A stretch of 64,000 bases of DNA from Umbelopsis isabellina (lineage: Eukaryota; Mucoromycota; Umbelopsidomycetes; Umbelopsidales; Umbelopsidaceae). Numbering within the stretch: position 1 is the stretch's first letter; each line of letters begins with the position of its first letter. The notes under the pieces were generated by a model. It ran no database searches. It saw nothing but the letters and a program-made list of their open reading frames with translations, and was not told the origin of the DNA. Shown piece after piece: positions 44,935 through 56,599 of this stretch. The position numbers were made by a program, and so were the translations under genes. The stretch is taken from contig JAEPQZ010000010.1 in the NCBI GenBank assembly GCA_016758905.1, positions 372,001 to 436,000 on the forward strand. The letters run 5' to 3'.

Positions 44935-47271
44935 ATGTCAAGAGTTGAATCTCTATATCCTATGCTTCCAGTTGATTCACAATTTGAAATCACGCGGCCA
45001 TTATCTTCGGCTCGACGGGATTCAAGTCAACTAGTGATTCCTTCAACATCTGCGTCCAATACACCGCCTCAAACCTTTTCACCAATACGAGGAGACAAAC
45101 CAGCTCAGTCGGCAGATATGAGCAACTACAAAATCGTTCTTGGTTATGATTTTGGAACCACATTCTCTGGAGCTTCCTATGCATATTGCCAAAATGAAGA
45201 AATATTGGATGTTCAACGATGGTAGGTGCTGGCTCATTGAAACTACAAAGACGTTTAGAACTGAAATTGATCATTTATTTGTTCATCAGGCCACAGAAGA
45301 AGCAACTTGGCTATCCTAAAGTGCCAACTGTCTTGTTGTACGAGAAAGGTAGTCCACCCAAGCTCGTAGATTGGGGTCATGGAGCTCGAAAATTGTACGC
45401 GAAACCTGGAGCAGCCAAGAAGTATGATCTACTTACTGGATTCAAACTGAACCTAGACGAAAACTTAGATCGACCGTCTGTAATACATGGCATGTAAGGC
45501 AACTTTTTATTTTGAGTGGATTTCCCAAAGACACACAAATTGATTGATATGTTAGACCTGTGGCAACGGCAATTGCCGATTACTTGAGTTGTCTACACAA
45601 ACATGTTGTTCAGGAACTAGGCAAGCAATTTGCCAGAAACTACACTCCGGAACAATTCCGATATTGCCTTACAGTTCCTGCCATGTGGTCTGGTACGTTT
45701 TAGACTTCAAGCTACAAGATCAAACATTTGTGTCGATATTCATACTTACATAATGCATTTAGATCGTGCAAAAGCGAAGATGCGAACTGCTGCTATTGAA
45801 GCTGGACTTATTGCAAGCAGTGATCCTTTAGATCGACTAATGATCACTTCGGAACCAGAAGCTGGTGCTATATACTGTGAAAAGTACTGTCAAGAAGCCA
45901 ATATGGTCCCTGGTGATCGATTTATGATTTGTGATGCTGGCGGTGGCACGGTTGATTTGATCGTATTGTAAGTCCCATAGTAGTTATCAATGTGGGATAG
46001 CAATTGCGTTTTCTAATTTGTCTTGAATAGCGAGATTGAAGAGCCAAATGAAAAGAATTCTCGGCTGAAGGAGATTACCAAAGGAATGGGCGAGAGCTGT
46101 GGAAGCATCTTTTTAGATCAACGATTTCAAGCTTTGCTTGAAGAAAAACTTGGTTCCGAACTAGAGCGATTACCTCCTAGTTCGCTCAATCAAATGATGG
46201 ACAACTTCATTGATACTATTAAAGTAAGTCACGAACATTTGTCAACCATACTACTGACATCAGTCTGATCAATTTGCTCGATTACAGCCTGAGTTCGACG
46301 GCGTAGAAAGCGAAGAACATTACTTGGCTCTACCGGCTTCTATCGATCTAGACGTTCTCTCATCTAGGGGTGTAGAATATGAGGATGACGTTTTGGTCAT
46401 TAGTGGAGAAGAATTGAAGTACAAGGTGTTCGACCCAGTAGTAAACAATGTAGTAAGTAGTAGGATAGTTTGCTTTGACGTTTTACCAGATTCAGACAAT
46501 AACCTCGCGTTGTCCAATAGATTGATTTAATTCGCATACAATTGGATCAAGTGGAAGGAAACCCACTGAAGACCATATTTCTGGTTGGAGGTTTTGGTTC
46601 ATCTGGATACCTTTACAACAAAGTGAAGGCAACTTTCGAACCAGAAGTATCACAGATTCTATACCCATCTCGGGCAGCACTCGCCATTGTGAGAGGTGCT
46701 GTGCTGGCTGGTTTACACCCTCAGCCAATAAGCACGCGCATATCCAGAAGAACGTACGGCATTAATGCGGGATTACCATTTGATCTATTGTTAGATTCGC
46801 CTAATACGAGATTTGTCCGGCCGGATGGGTCTGTCCGATGCATAACTCGGTTTTTACCTTTTGCTCACAAAGGTGACGCCATACCCGTAGATCAATGTAT
46901 AAGGGAACAAATGTACATTTATTACAATTCGATATATTCTACTGATCTTCGACTGTATGCAACTGAAGAAGATCAGGAACCCAGGTATTACGATCAACCT
47001 GGTGTCAAGCAGGTTGCTGCAATCGAGATACCCATACCTATCTTACCTGGCGTGGAGCGAGGCCAGCGTGTAGGCTATGAAGTCCGGTAAGATATTTGGA
47101 GACTTTCCGACAAACACTATCTATTTTTGTATTTATGTGTTTATTCCGTAACCTTGTAGAATGTACTTTGGTAGAAATGAGATCCGTATGGAAGCCGAAT
47201 TTCCTGGAGGAAATGTTTTCGCCGTCAATTGTGATTTTGACGCACTAGATATACGAAACACAAGTTCATAG
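44935..47271 (+). CDS. Hsp70-like protein, HSPA12 type
   Basis: Actin-fold ATPase of the atypical Hsp70 branch related to HSPA12A/B, which is expanded in several fungi. From the ATG at 44935 there is a Ser/Pro-rich leader (about 55 residues), then phosphate-1 motif YDFGTTFSGASYAY, connect-1 region AIADYLSCLHKHVVQEL, CLTVPAMWSDRAKAKMRTAA, EPEAGAIYCEKYC, phosphate-2 motif ICDAGGGTVDLIV, and adenosine motif IFLVGGFGSSGYLYNKV. The C-terminal part (SRRTYGINAGLPFD, then a beta-rich stretch to the end at 47271) replaces a classical substrate-binding domain and lacks an EEVD tail. Six introns; the one after VNNV is followed by IDLIRIQLDQ. Clients and function are unknown. No signal peptide. Confidence 0.88.
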
Positions 47272-47518
47272 CAAGCGTATACCAACTGAAAATCCATCAA
47301 ATTTTCTTCATATCCTATTCAAACTTTCAAACAGTTAAAAGCAACAACATAGCATATATGACAAATCCAATCCGGGGGGATTTTTTTTGTCTCGGAAATA
47401 TCGAGGTGAAATAAATTGCCCGCGCTTTGCAGCACACGCTCAAAAGCTCATGGGTTTCTGATCTAATAAATAAATAACCGTAATTTCTCAATATACGTTT
47501 CAAATTAATCTTTTAATA

Positions 47519-49393
47519 ATGTTTAAAAAACTAAAGGCTAAATTGCAACACCAAGGAAGTAGCAATGATTATCCGGGCTCTTCTGGGCAAACAAACGATT
47601 TCCAAGTTAAGGCGTCTACAATTCAAGAGGCGCTGAACCAACAAGGCCCCTCCATCCCCGAGCTATCCGCCGATGGCCCAAGCTTGGCTAACACTGAACA
47701 GTGCAAGCAGCTTTTACGTATCACTGACAAGTTTCGGGTCCAAGATATCCCTGTACTCAATGACCATCTTTATGGGGAGTACAAACGTACTGGAGATAGA
47801 AAATCTTATGAGGATCCTTATTTTGCTAGAAGAGCTGAAATGACAGCTCATGCACTTGCCGCATATGTCAGCTCGCAGCCCGAGCAACATATCAACGAGC
47901 TGCAAAAACATATCGATGCTATTTGTAACGAGCCGTGCTGGGTTGTACCAGCACACACAAGATGTAAGGTTGACTTGTTCAATGCCGAAACAGGCTTTGC
48001 ATTGGCTCAAATTGTGGACGTTCTGCGCGATAAAATGGACGGCAATCTCGTCAACCGAGTTTATCAAGAAATTGATAAACGCATTCTGACACCGTACGAA
48101 CAAAATGGTAGAAATGAAGAGTGGTTTTCAGCCGTGAACAATTGGAACGGCGTAGTCAACTCATCAGTAGGATCTTGCTTTTTGCTTATGCCCATTGATC
48201 CCAAGCGAGCTGCCAATGGCGCTTCACAAGCTTTGGAAGGACTATCTCACTACATCAACAAGGGTTTCGGAAGCGACGGTGCTACAACTGAGGGAGTTGG
48301 CTACTGGCAATATGGTCTCTCCTACTTGACTGCCTTCTTGGAACTATTGTCAACTCGAACCGGCGGAAAAGTTGATCTACTGACCCATCCCCGTCTTGCC
48401 ACCATTGCATCGTCAGCAGCTAAGTTGCAGCTTGGGCCCAACAAATTTGCTCCTTTCGCTGATGCAGACGAAGAAAAGATGACTTTCACGCCTGGCTTCG
48501 TGTCAAGGATCTCTGATCGACTTGGCCAGCCTGAATTGAAAAACCTGCTTGCACTACCACAAGGCGGCTCGTTCTCACAATCCACAGTGGCTATATCAAA
48601 GTCGGCTTTGGTTTTCAGAGATCTGGCTTGGTGGAACGGAGATATGCCTCCGGCAGACACTAACATAGGCGACTCTGTCCTGCCTGACACAGGAATAACA
48701 CGCATGTCCATCAAATCCGGGTCGTCACCTCCATTGGTTGTGATAGCTAAAGCTGGACACAACGGAGAAGAGCACAATCACTGTGATGTGGGATCCTTTG
48801 TCGTCCACTTTGCAGATGCAAATTACATCACTGACCCAGGAAAAGGTCTGTATAACAAACAATACTTTGATGCCAAGACCCGTTACCAAACTATGTGGCC
48901 ACGATCCGACGGCCATTCTGTGCCTATCCCAGCTAACAAGCTACAAGGAGTTGGGGAAAAGTTCAGAGGAAGCATTTCCGGCGTCAACCAAGAAGGAAAC
49001 GGCAAGTCAATCGACATCGATTTTGCAGGAGCATATGAAGGCTGCCCCGACTTGAGTTTTTTGAAGCGACATATCTCTATACAAGATGAAAATGGGCGCT
49101 ATGTTGTATATGTACAAGACACTGGCAGCTTTACAAACCAGCAACCTTTACGGTCTCAATTTATGACTTTCATGGATGTCAACCAGGAAAATGATAAATC
49201 TGTCATCATTAATGGCCCTCATCAGGCCATGAGAATGACTGTCCTAGAGCCTGAAAGTGCTACTCTTCATATTGAGGATTTGAGCGAGGAATCCCAGAAA
49301 CAGAAGAAGCCAAAACCCTTGAGAAGAATTGTTGCAGATGTCCGAGAGCCTAGTAAGGATTACTGCATCAAAGTCAAGCTCGAAGTACAGTAA
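47519..49393 (+). CDS. Heparinase II/III-like protein
   Basis: A 624-residue single-exon gene. The N-terminal half is a helical toroid (for example NNWNGVVNSSVGSC and EGVGYWQYGLSYLTAFLELL), as in heparinase II/III and oligoalginate lyases. The C-terminal half carries the heparinase II/III-like beta-sandwich signature GHNGEEHNHCDVGSFVVHFA, then DPGKGLYNKQYFDAKTRYQT and SDGHSVPIPANKLQGVG. The His/Asn/Tyr-bearing segments expected for beta-elimination of uronic-acid polymers are present. The start MFKKLKAKLQHQ has no signal peptide, so it may act inside the cell on oligosaccharides. Substrate is unknown; Mucoromycota walls contain glucuronic-acid polymers, which would be a reasonable target, but this is inference. 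Absence of introns over 1.9 kb, among intron-rich neighbours, may indicate acquisition by transfer or retroposition. Confidence 0.85.
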   Translation: MFKKLKAKLQHQGSSNDYPGSSGQTNDFQVKASTIQEALNQQGPSIPELSADGPSLANTEQCKQLLRITDKFRVQDIPVLNDHLYGEYKRTGDRKSYEDPYFARRAEMTAHALAAYVSSQPEQHINELQKHIDAICNEPCWVVPAHTRCKVDLFNAETGFALAQIVDVLRDKMDGNLVNRVYQEIDKRILTPYEQNGRNEEWFSAVNNWNGVVNSSVGSCFLLMPIDPKRAANGASQALEGLSHYINKGFGSDGATTEGVGYWQYGLSYLTAFLELLSTRTGGKVDLLTHPRLATIASSAAKLQLGPNKFAPFADADEEKMTFTPGFVSRISDRLGQPELKNLLALPQGGSFSQSTVAISKSALVFRDLAWWNGDMPPADTNIGDSVLPDTGITRMSIKSGSSPPLVVIAKAGHNGEEHNHCDVGSFVVHFADANYITDPGKGLYNKQYFDAKTRYQTMWPRSDGHSVPIPANKLQGVGEKFRGSISGVNQEGNGKSIDIDFAGAYEGCPDLSFLKRHISIQDENGRYVVYVQDTGSFTNQQPLRSQFMTFMDVNQENDKSVIINGPHQAMRMTVLEPESATLHIEDLSEESQKQKKPKPLRRIVADVREPSKDYCIKVKLEVQ

Positions 49394-49661
49394 TTCTAGG
49401 ATGTACAGCGAATTTAGCAATTTCAAATATTAGAATATGTATCTTGTTAATAAATGAAGATGGTAGCTTGCTGCAGTGGCTCGATAGCTTCAGTTATATA
49501 TTGTAGGAATGGGAGACGCGACAAACCATATTGGTTAAAAACAACAGGCACTTTTAGACAGTAAACAGTAAAGTATCATGAGTGATAATATGAAAAAGCA
49601 AGTACGGAAAGCAATTTATTAACGAGTAAAAACAATTGGTTGCGAGCTTCTATGTAAAACT

Positions 49662-51190
49662 CTATGACGAAGATGCGGCGCAAGTATATAATACATCAGC
49701 TCTAATTACATATTTCGCACCAGACAGCACAGGGCTGCCTTCATGTAACAAGCTTCCTGCGGTATTGCCGTGGGGGAAGCACAGTACAGATCCTCGGCGA
49801 GGTGACACACCATGAGCCTCCAAAATACCTACTTCAGCAGCAGGCAAGAAGAACGTGGTCGAGCCACCTTCAAATTCCTCGTTGAGATACATCAAGAAAG
49901 TTAGACGAGACCAACGAGTACCTTCATACATATCGTATTTGTAGCTGCCATCCACTGGATCAAGTCCACTACAGGGCCAAGCACCATCGATATGAGGGCG
50001 ATATATAGCACCCGGCACATATCGGTATACCCGCCAGCGGGAGTTCAAACCAGCAATAGCCCCGCCACTCATTTCCTTTGGAAAATGAGGTTCGCAGCGC
50101 TTGAAAACAGTGCTAAGGAAGTCATCATCCACAAGCCAAAAGAAGTTGTGGGCCAAAATAGATACTGACTCGCTGGCGCTGCCAACAATGGGTACATCTG
50201 GAGTGAATCCAACTGCCTCGGCGGCAGAAAGGACTTGGTCGCATTCTGATGTGGTTAGTACATCCTTTAACAAGAATGCTCCTGGCACCTGAGGCACATC
50301 TATACGCTCGACTGGAGTGCGTACATCGTCTGCAGTGGTTCTGATTGTGCCTGGCGCTGAATGATACAATGTGAAATCATACTGATTGGGAGTTCGTCGT
50401 TCCGGTCCCTTCTCATGGTGAACTACACGGAATGCTGATCGATATTGTTGAGCTTGCTCTTCGGCTGTGAGACAATTGAATCAGTATTCGATGCTTCTCT
50501 CTATTTAAAAAGTTTGCGCCACTTACTGAAAAAGTTGCCTGCTTGGATTGTATCATACACATTAACCATTGGCTCGGTGCGAGGAAACGCAGACCAGGAT
50601 CCATTTTGTCGGACAGGGTGCTGTGGCTCTGTTGGCTTTGGAATCAATTCTGGATCTGCTGTTCGCAAGATACTATCAAGAACACGGAAAATCTGCGGGT
50701 CTGCATGCGAGCCATCTCGTAGCGACGCTGCGTCACAATCGCGGACCCATCGTTGTAGAGCACCAAGTTTCGGTACTTGCCCTTTGCTTCGCATTTCCGC
50801 TAAAGCTACAAGTGCGTCTGCCCAGCGGCCATCGGTAAGTGCATCTGATATTCTTCCACTTAGTGTTGAGCCTGTTACGAATAAAACCATCAATACATGA
50901 AAGTACGACATGTAGATAATCCGGTCATACGTACCTTTTCCAGTAACAGCAAATGCTGCTTCATTTGCCAAGTGCATAACAGCCCTTAGCTGCTTAAACT
51001 CCTTAGAGCGGATTAGGTCGGGATGATCTTTTAGTGTATTTAAGCTACGAATGGTAGTGGCCATGTCGTCTGCTGAAATCAAACCACCAAACTCCAAAAC
51101 CCGATTCTCCTCTTCGTGCTCAACTAGCACCTTCTCAGTTGTCGCATTGAGCAAACGACGGCGCTTGCGTTCTTTTCCTAGTTTTCCCAT
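49662..51190 (-). CDS. 2-oxoglutarate/Fe(II) dioxygenase, prolyl-4-hydroxylase-like
   Basis: Putative oxidative enzyme or sensor. Three exons. The N-terminal part (MGKLGKERKRRRLLNATTEK, then FGGLISADDMATTIRSLNTL and RWADALVALAEMRSKGQVPK) is a basic, helical region I do not recognise. The C-terminal 230 residues form a double-stranded beta-helix oxygenase: VPGAFLLKDVLTTSECDQVL, then RVYRYVPGAIYRPHIDGAW with the iron-binding H-x-D, TFLMYLNEEFEGGSTTFF, and HEGSPVLSGAKYVIRADVLY with the distal His and a basic residue for 2-oxoglutarate. These match the P4H-like 2OG-FeII_Oxy family. No signal peptide, so not a collagen-type ER enzyme. The substrate is unknown. The basic N-terminus would suit a nuclear or nucleolar site, which is inference. 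Confidence 0.85.
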
Positions 51191-51605
51191 TATTAGGTTC
51201 TGTGGTTAAGGAGGAAAGGTAAGAAAAAAAAAAGTCGAACTATTTTCAACAGTCCCATCAGCCACATTTCTCCAGCCACATGCTTCATCTGGAGACAATT
51301 TGCGCCACATTATCTTCCGTCACTCTTAACAACTTTTCACTGTGAAAAACCATGTTTAATGAAAACTTGCAAAAAAACGGGATGATGATGAGAAAAGAAA
51401 ATTATAGAAAATAATAGTAGAAAAAGAGCCAGTTTTTTTTGTAAAGGTGGTGATGTATAACTGATAGCATTAGCCTAGGGACGCACTGCCGCCAAAGCTG
51501 TATAGGAAACGAAAAAAGATAAAAGAAAAAAAAAATCATGCAAGTGCATTGTTTTAGCAAGACAAATTGTAATCTGTGATATGAATACAGATTGTTGAGT
51601 AGTTT
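51191..51605. other. Intergenic, oxygenase promoter and OGT 3' UTR
   Basis: About 415 bp with A- and T-runs (51222-51232, 51433-51441, 51528-51536). No reading frame. Confidence 0.45.
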
Positions 51606-54600
51606 TTACATCTCTAGTTTAGCATCGTCCGGATCTTGCACCCATATGCATCCAGATTGATCCAAGTTTCCATTGATATCTTCAAACTCTTCGCCAGTAA
51701 CCCATCGTCGCCATGCTTCGATATAGCCAGTTTCCAGATTTCTGGTCCACCTTAGGGTATCAAAGAGTCTGTTTCGCTCACGTGTAGTGTAAAGTCGCTT
51801 TCTAAGATCATGGAGTGTGCCTTTGCCTAAACGCTGCATTTCACCGTTAACCGAGGTGTAGTTGTATTTTAGGCTGTTTGCTAGAGCTACGGCTTTATCC
51901 TCATACTCCTTCTCGCTAGAAACAATCATCTCATCCCCGAATCCAGTAGCGCGAGCAATACTAGCTCCAACTCGCGAGCACATTTTATGCATGTACTTTG
52001 GCCAGGTCAATATTGGCGTGCCACTCCAAAGGATATCCGCAGCCGTGGTGTGGGCATTGCATTCCGGAGTATCCAAGAAAAGATCAGCGACGCGACCACG
52101 ATGAATGTGAATGTGTTTTGGTGCTACATCAGTAAACACGACCCGTTGAGCTACTTCAGGGCCACACCATTCCATTGCTGTACGTAACAAGTTTGCTTCA
52201 CCAGCTGGAGGGAAACGGAGTAACCAGATGATCGAATTCGGTACCCGCTCAAGAATGCGAAGCCATAAACGAAATGTGCCAGGTTCCAATTTGTACAACT
52301 GATTGAAATTGGCGAAAATGATAACATCGTCTGGCAAGTCTGGAAATACCTCTCGCCTCATTTTCCAGCGCTTGCTTTCTTCAAGCTCCCAAGTCTTGGT
52401 ATCTGGTATATTGTCAATTTGAACAGATTGATTTTCGCCTTCTTCACGGAAACCCTGCTTATGATCATTGACAAAATATGAATGCGGCATGTAAATGAAC
52501 TTCTCCGTGTAGACAAAGCTATCTGCTGAACATTCGGGGTCGATATCACCACTGAAATCCGAGTGATTTTCGCTGCCACCTTTCGATCGACGGTATCGCC
52601 ATTGTTCACAGCTTACAGTTTCTGGTGGACAGACAATGGGATCAGCAATTATCCAATCGCACCAACCTCCAGCCAGAGTACCAGCGAATCCCATGAATGA
52701 GCACTGTACGGGGCAAGGTCTTGCTGCAACAATTTCATTGCGTGCACCTTTAGTATACCCATTCAAGTTGATCAAGATATGTATGCCATCAGCATGCAGA
52801 CGTTCTACAATCTGCTGGTTGTTCCATGTTGAAACATCGATGAAATGCTCTGTTTCTGAATCAATTTTGCTTCGGTAGTTACTACCATCCGACGCTGTAG
52901 TGGCGTAACAGAACACCTCAAATCGTTTCTTGTCATGAAATCCAAACACGGATTGCATCAAATGGGCAAGAGGGTGGTTGTTAAAGTCAGAAGACAGATA
53001 GCCTAGTTTGATCCTTGGTGCCGGAGGAGGTGGTGGTGGATATACATGGGCTGGTACCCATGATGACGATAATGTGCCGTGAGAAATGCGTAAAGCATTT
53101 CGGTGAGAGATGAGCCGAATTTGTCTAGAACTGAGCGGATATGTAAATGTATGGAAAGGCAAGACAGTTGGCACAGGAGGTGTTGGTAATGCTGCTGGAA
53201 TCATAGGGCGTTTGTACTTTTGAGCCGTATTGGATGACACTAGTATTGGAGCTAATGCGTTCGTCACTTGGACATCTACAATTGGACCAAAATGAGCAAT
53301 GTACCACGATCTCTGCGTTCGCCGCATAGTTCGCTCGATGAGTCGTATTATCCAACCGCCTTCATTCATCTTGTTAGTGGTACTATTGCTAAGTGAAGAT
53401 AAAGCCTTCTTCATGAGAATCTTTTTAGCCAGTGTCTTGGACGTCGCATCAGCGTGGTCAACTGATCGGACGGCACTATCAACCAAGTTTTCTAGATAAT
53501 GCAATCCATTTTCTTGCTTGAGTCTCAAAACACCCGCTCCCCAAATTAAACCTTCGTTTAGCTGTTTGTCCACAATTTCAACCACTCTACCGATCCAGCC
53601 GGTACAAGTTTTGCTGTCTCCAATACTAGGAATAAATCTTCCGACTTGATCGACTCCATGTTCATTTCCTACGGTGCCACGTCCTCTCCAATCGCATATA
53701 CCACCCAAGGAATTGACCAAACCGCAAATGGCATCAACAAAGTTGGCATTCACTTCAACAGCTCGCTTGTACCATTGAACGGAATCCTGTACACGTCCCA
53801 TGTCTTTGACCGCATTACCAAGGTTTGCCAGTGCAACATCAAAGCGAGGATTACACTCAACAGCTTTTTCGTACATTCGAACTGCTTCATTGAGGTGGCC
53901 TAAATCTTTGAGTAACGAGCCAAGATTGGTATACAGATGAGGATGTCTTGGATCGAGTTGCAAACCATATGTGTAATATTGTAAAGCTAGCGAGCTACCG
54001 TTGACAGATCCTTGCTGTTGCAAATTATCATGCAAGAAAACAGCCGATGCTATGGTCGCGCCCGATATATTACTAAGAATAATTCCAAGGTTATTGGCCG
54101 TAGAAGGACTTGGATTAATGGAGAGACTGAGATAATATAGCGGCAGGAGGATTGCCATAGTGGGTTTCGTTGATGTCCTATCAGTAGCAGCAGCTGCAGC
54201 AGCCTTGGGTGATGCAGACGATGACGGATTCATCATGTCTTGGAACATCTTGGCCAGTGTCAACAATATAGTGGATGTTGTTTGAGCCGCCTGCTGGTTG
54301 CCAACACTTGCACTGTCTGCAGTTGTGGTTGTACGATTATTTACGCTGACCAGACCAGGAAGAACACCATGCGTTTCCGGGAAGGCCAACTCTAATAATC
54401 TAGTGACCTGTTCTGGTCGGAGCAAAACAAGTGGTAGTGAATCCGAATCAACCAGAGTGCCTTGACGAACAGTCTCATTGACACGGGTCTGACCAACGGC
54501 GCATATGACTGTATTCACAATCTCCAACATACTCCTTCCACCGAAAATGATTTCCAGGCCCTATTTGCCACAATGTCAGTAAATTAACAAATATCAACCC

Positions 54601-56599
54601 AATTACGCAAATTTGCTATTGTACCTTTTCATACTCGATTCGAGCTCCAATCATATCGCCCAAAGCATATTTTAAATTACCCTTGGCATAAAACAGATTT
54701 TGCAATCTAGGGATCTGATGTGTTGGCAAATCCTTTGGAGGTTTGATGGCTGATTCAAATCGACCAATTGTAGTGGCTTTGTAACCGGTATCATGTGAAG
54801 CAGATTTGAAAAAGAACTGCTCTACAAAATCGCACACATTCAAGGCTTCACGATATCGAGCAGCTTTACCATCATCATGACCAGCATGATTCGTAGAAAC
54901 CAGTTCCTTTTTGTTATGATCCGATGTGGCCTGACTAGAGCACAATACGCCCACCAAATTTTCAACAGCGTCCCAGTAGCCAGGCCTGAGTTTGACAGCT
55001 TGATACCACCATTGCTCTGCTTCACCTGTTCGCCCCATACTCCTTAGCGTCGTACCAATATTGCTCATTGCTTCAACATACTGAGGATCTTGCTTGAGAA
55101 TTAATTGATTGTAGTGCAATGAAGCTTGATGATTTCGCTGAGTAAAGTACACGCAAGCCAGTAGAAGGAGTGTGGGCAAATGAGTTGGATGCATAGAGTT
55201 CAAAAGATGCAATAGCTCTACTAAAGTTTGATTGTAAGGGCTGGAAGCATACAATCCGTGGGCATAGGCTAAAAGCTGATCGCGGCTGGTTTCCGAGGAG
55301 TCGATAGCGCCTGTTTGCAGCATTTGAGCCACCGATGGTATCGAAGCAGTATCTGTGTTCGAATCGGGAATGAAGATGAATACATATTGTCTTATTGGTA
55401 ATGAGCTACGCTGGGTTATACTTACATTGTGCTGGCTGTGAGGTAGAAGCAATAAACGTTGGCGTTCTGGAGATTGAGCCACTTTGTCTGTGTGGATGTG
55501 CTCTTCGCTGCATATTTTCTGAATAGTGCGCACCCGTATTCGGTAATGTTTGACTAGCAGCGAGGCCCATAGTGGACATAATTTGTTGCTGTTGTTGTTG
55601 TTGTTGCGAGTACAAATGCTGCAATAACAGGGCTTGTTGCTGATGCTGCTGGACTTGGTGCTGCATTGTATGCAGGTGCTGTCCGTTAAGGGCAAGCGGA
55701 TTTGATGCTGCAAAATGATACATGGAAGGTACAGTCGCTTGTGGATTGATTTGGTAACTTTGTTGTTGCTGCAATAACCATTGTTGCATAGCTTGCGCAT
55801 CAGCAAAACCATGACCAACCATCAAGTTTGCAGCCGCGGCGTTCATACTATGCCATTGCTGCCTTTGTTGCATCATTCGCATATAATCGGTATCAACATG
55901 AGCTGAAGGGCTTCTCATCCGCTTTGGATCTTTATATTGATCCAACCAGGTATTTGAGCCTTCAAAGTAATAACTTGCTAAAGTAGGCGATTGTGGTGGG
56001 ACCATAATGGACGGATGATACAGCTGTTGCTGTGTGAACGGTTGCTGTTGCTGCATGGCCTGCTGATATTGAAAGGCGGGGGGATAAGTTGATTGTCGTG
56101 GCTGATTAAATTGATTATCGCTTGACATGGGTAATGAAGAGGTGGAAGAAGCCATAGCTGGCTGATATGATTGATGAGAGGGACCAGTTCCATAAGATAA
56201 GGACGAAAGAGGGTGAGGAGCTTCCGGTAGAGCTTGCCCGTATCTTGAAGACGAAGAACGTGCAGTATCCATGTAATTCTTGCTCTGAGAGGCTACAGGT
56301 TGTATTCGATACAAGTCGTCACTGACAAAGCGTTTGGAAGGAGGCGGAGGTGCGATCGTTTCAAAATCTACAAGAGTAGATGTTGGACCCTTTGTAGAAA
56401 AAGGATCTTTACGCTCTTTCCAAGTCTCATCGCCGGCGACATTCAAATCGCTGACCGAGTTTATAACTTCTTCTTCTCGTCGACTGTCTTCTGCTTCCTG
56501 TCGTCTCATAGTGGACTGAGGCCGATAAGCATATTTTTGATTCAGAAAGCTGTTATAATTTTGATCGAAGACACCAGGCACGGTCTGTTGGTACAGCAT
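51606..56599 (-). CDS. Nucleocytoplasmic O-GlcNAc transferase (OGT, GT41)
   Basis: GT41 enzyme that transfers GlcNAc (or, in SPY-like members, fucose) to Ser/Thr of intracellular proteins. Three large exons: about 56599-55425 is a disordered, Gln/Ser/Pro-rich leader of about 390 residues; the second, about 55340-54626, holds TPRs (SNIGTTLRSMGRTGEAEQWW); the third has more TPRs (YTNLGSLLKDLGHLNEAVRM and LANLGNAVKDMGRVQDSVQW) and the catalytic part. Catalytic landmarks are RIKLGYLSSDFNNHPLAHLM, ILINLNGYTKGARNEI, FANFNQLYKLEPGTFRLW with the UDP-contacting Lys, and TPECNAHTTAADILWSGTPI. About 1,600 residues in total. The long linker between TPR and catalytic halves is fungal-specific. GlcNAc versus fucose specificity cannot be told from inspection. 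Confidence 0.92.
55582..55606 (-). repeat. CAG/CAA-type trinucleotide run (poly-Gln)
   Basis: A near-perfect run of Gln codons (ttg/ctg on the plus strand) within the OGT leader, encoding about eight Gln. Shorter Gln runs surround it (55625-55680, 55755-55785). Such runs vary in length between strains. Confidence 0.8.
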
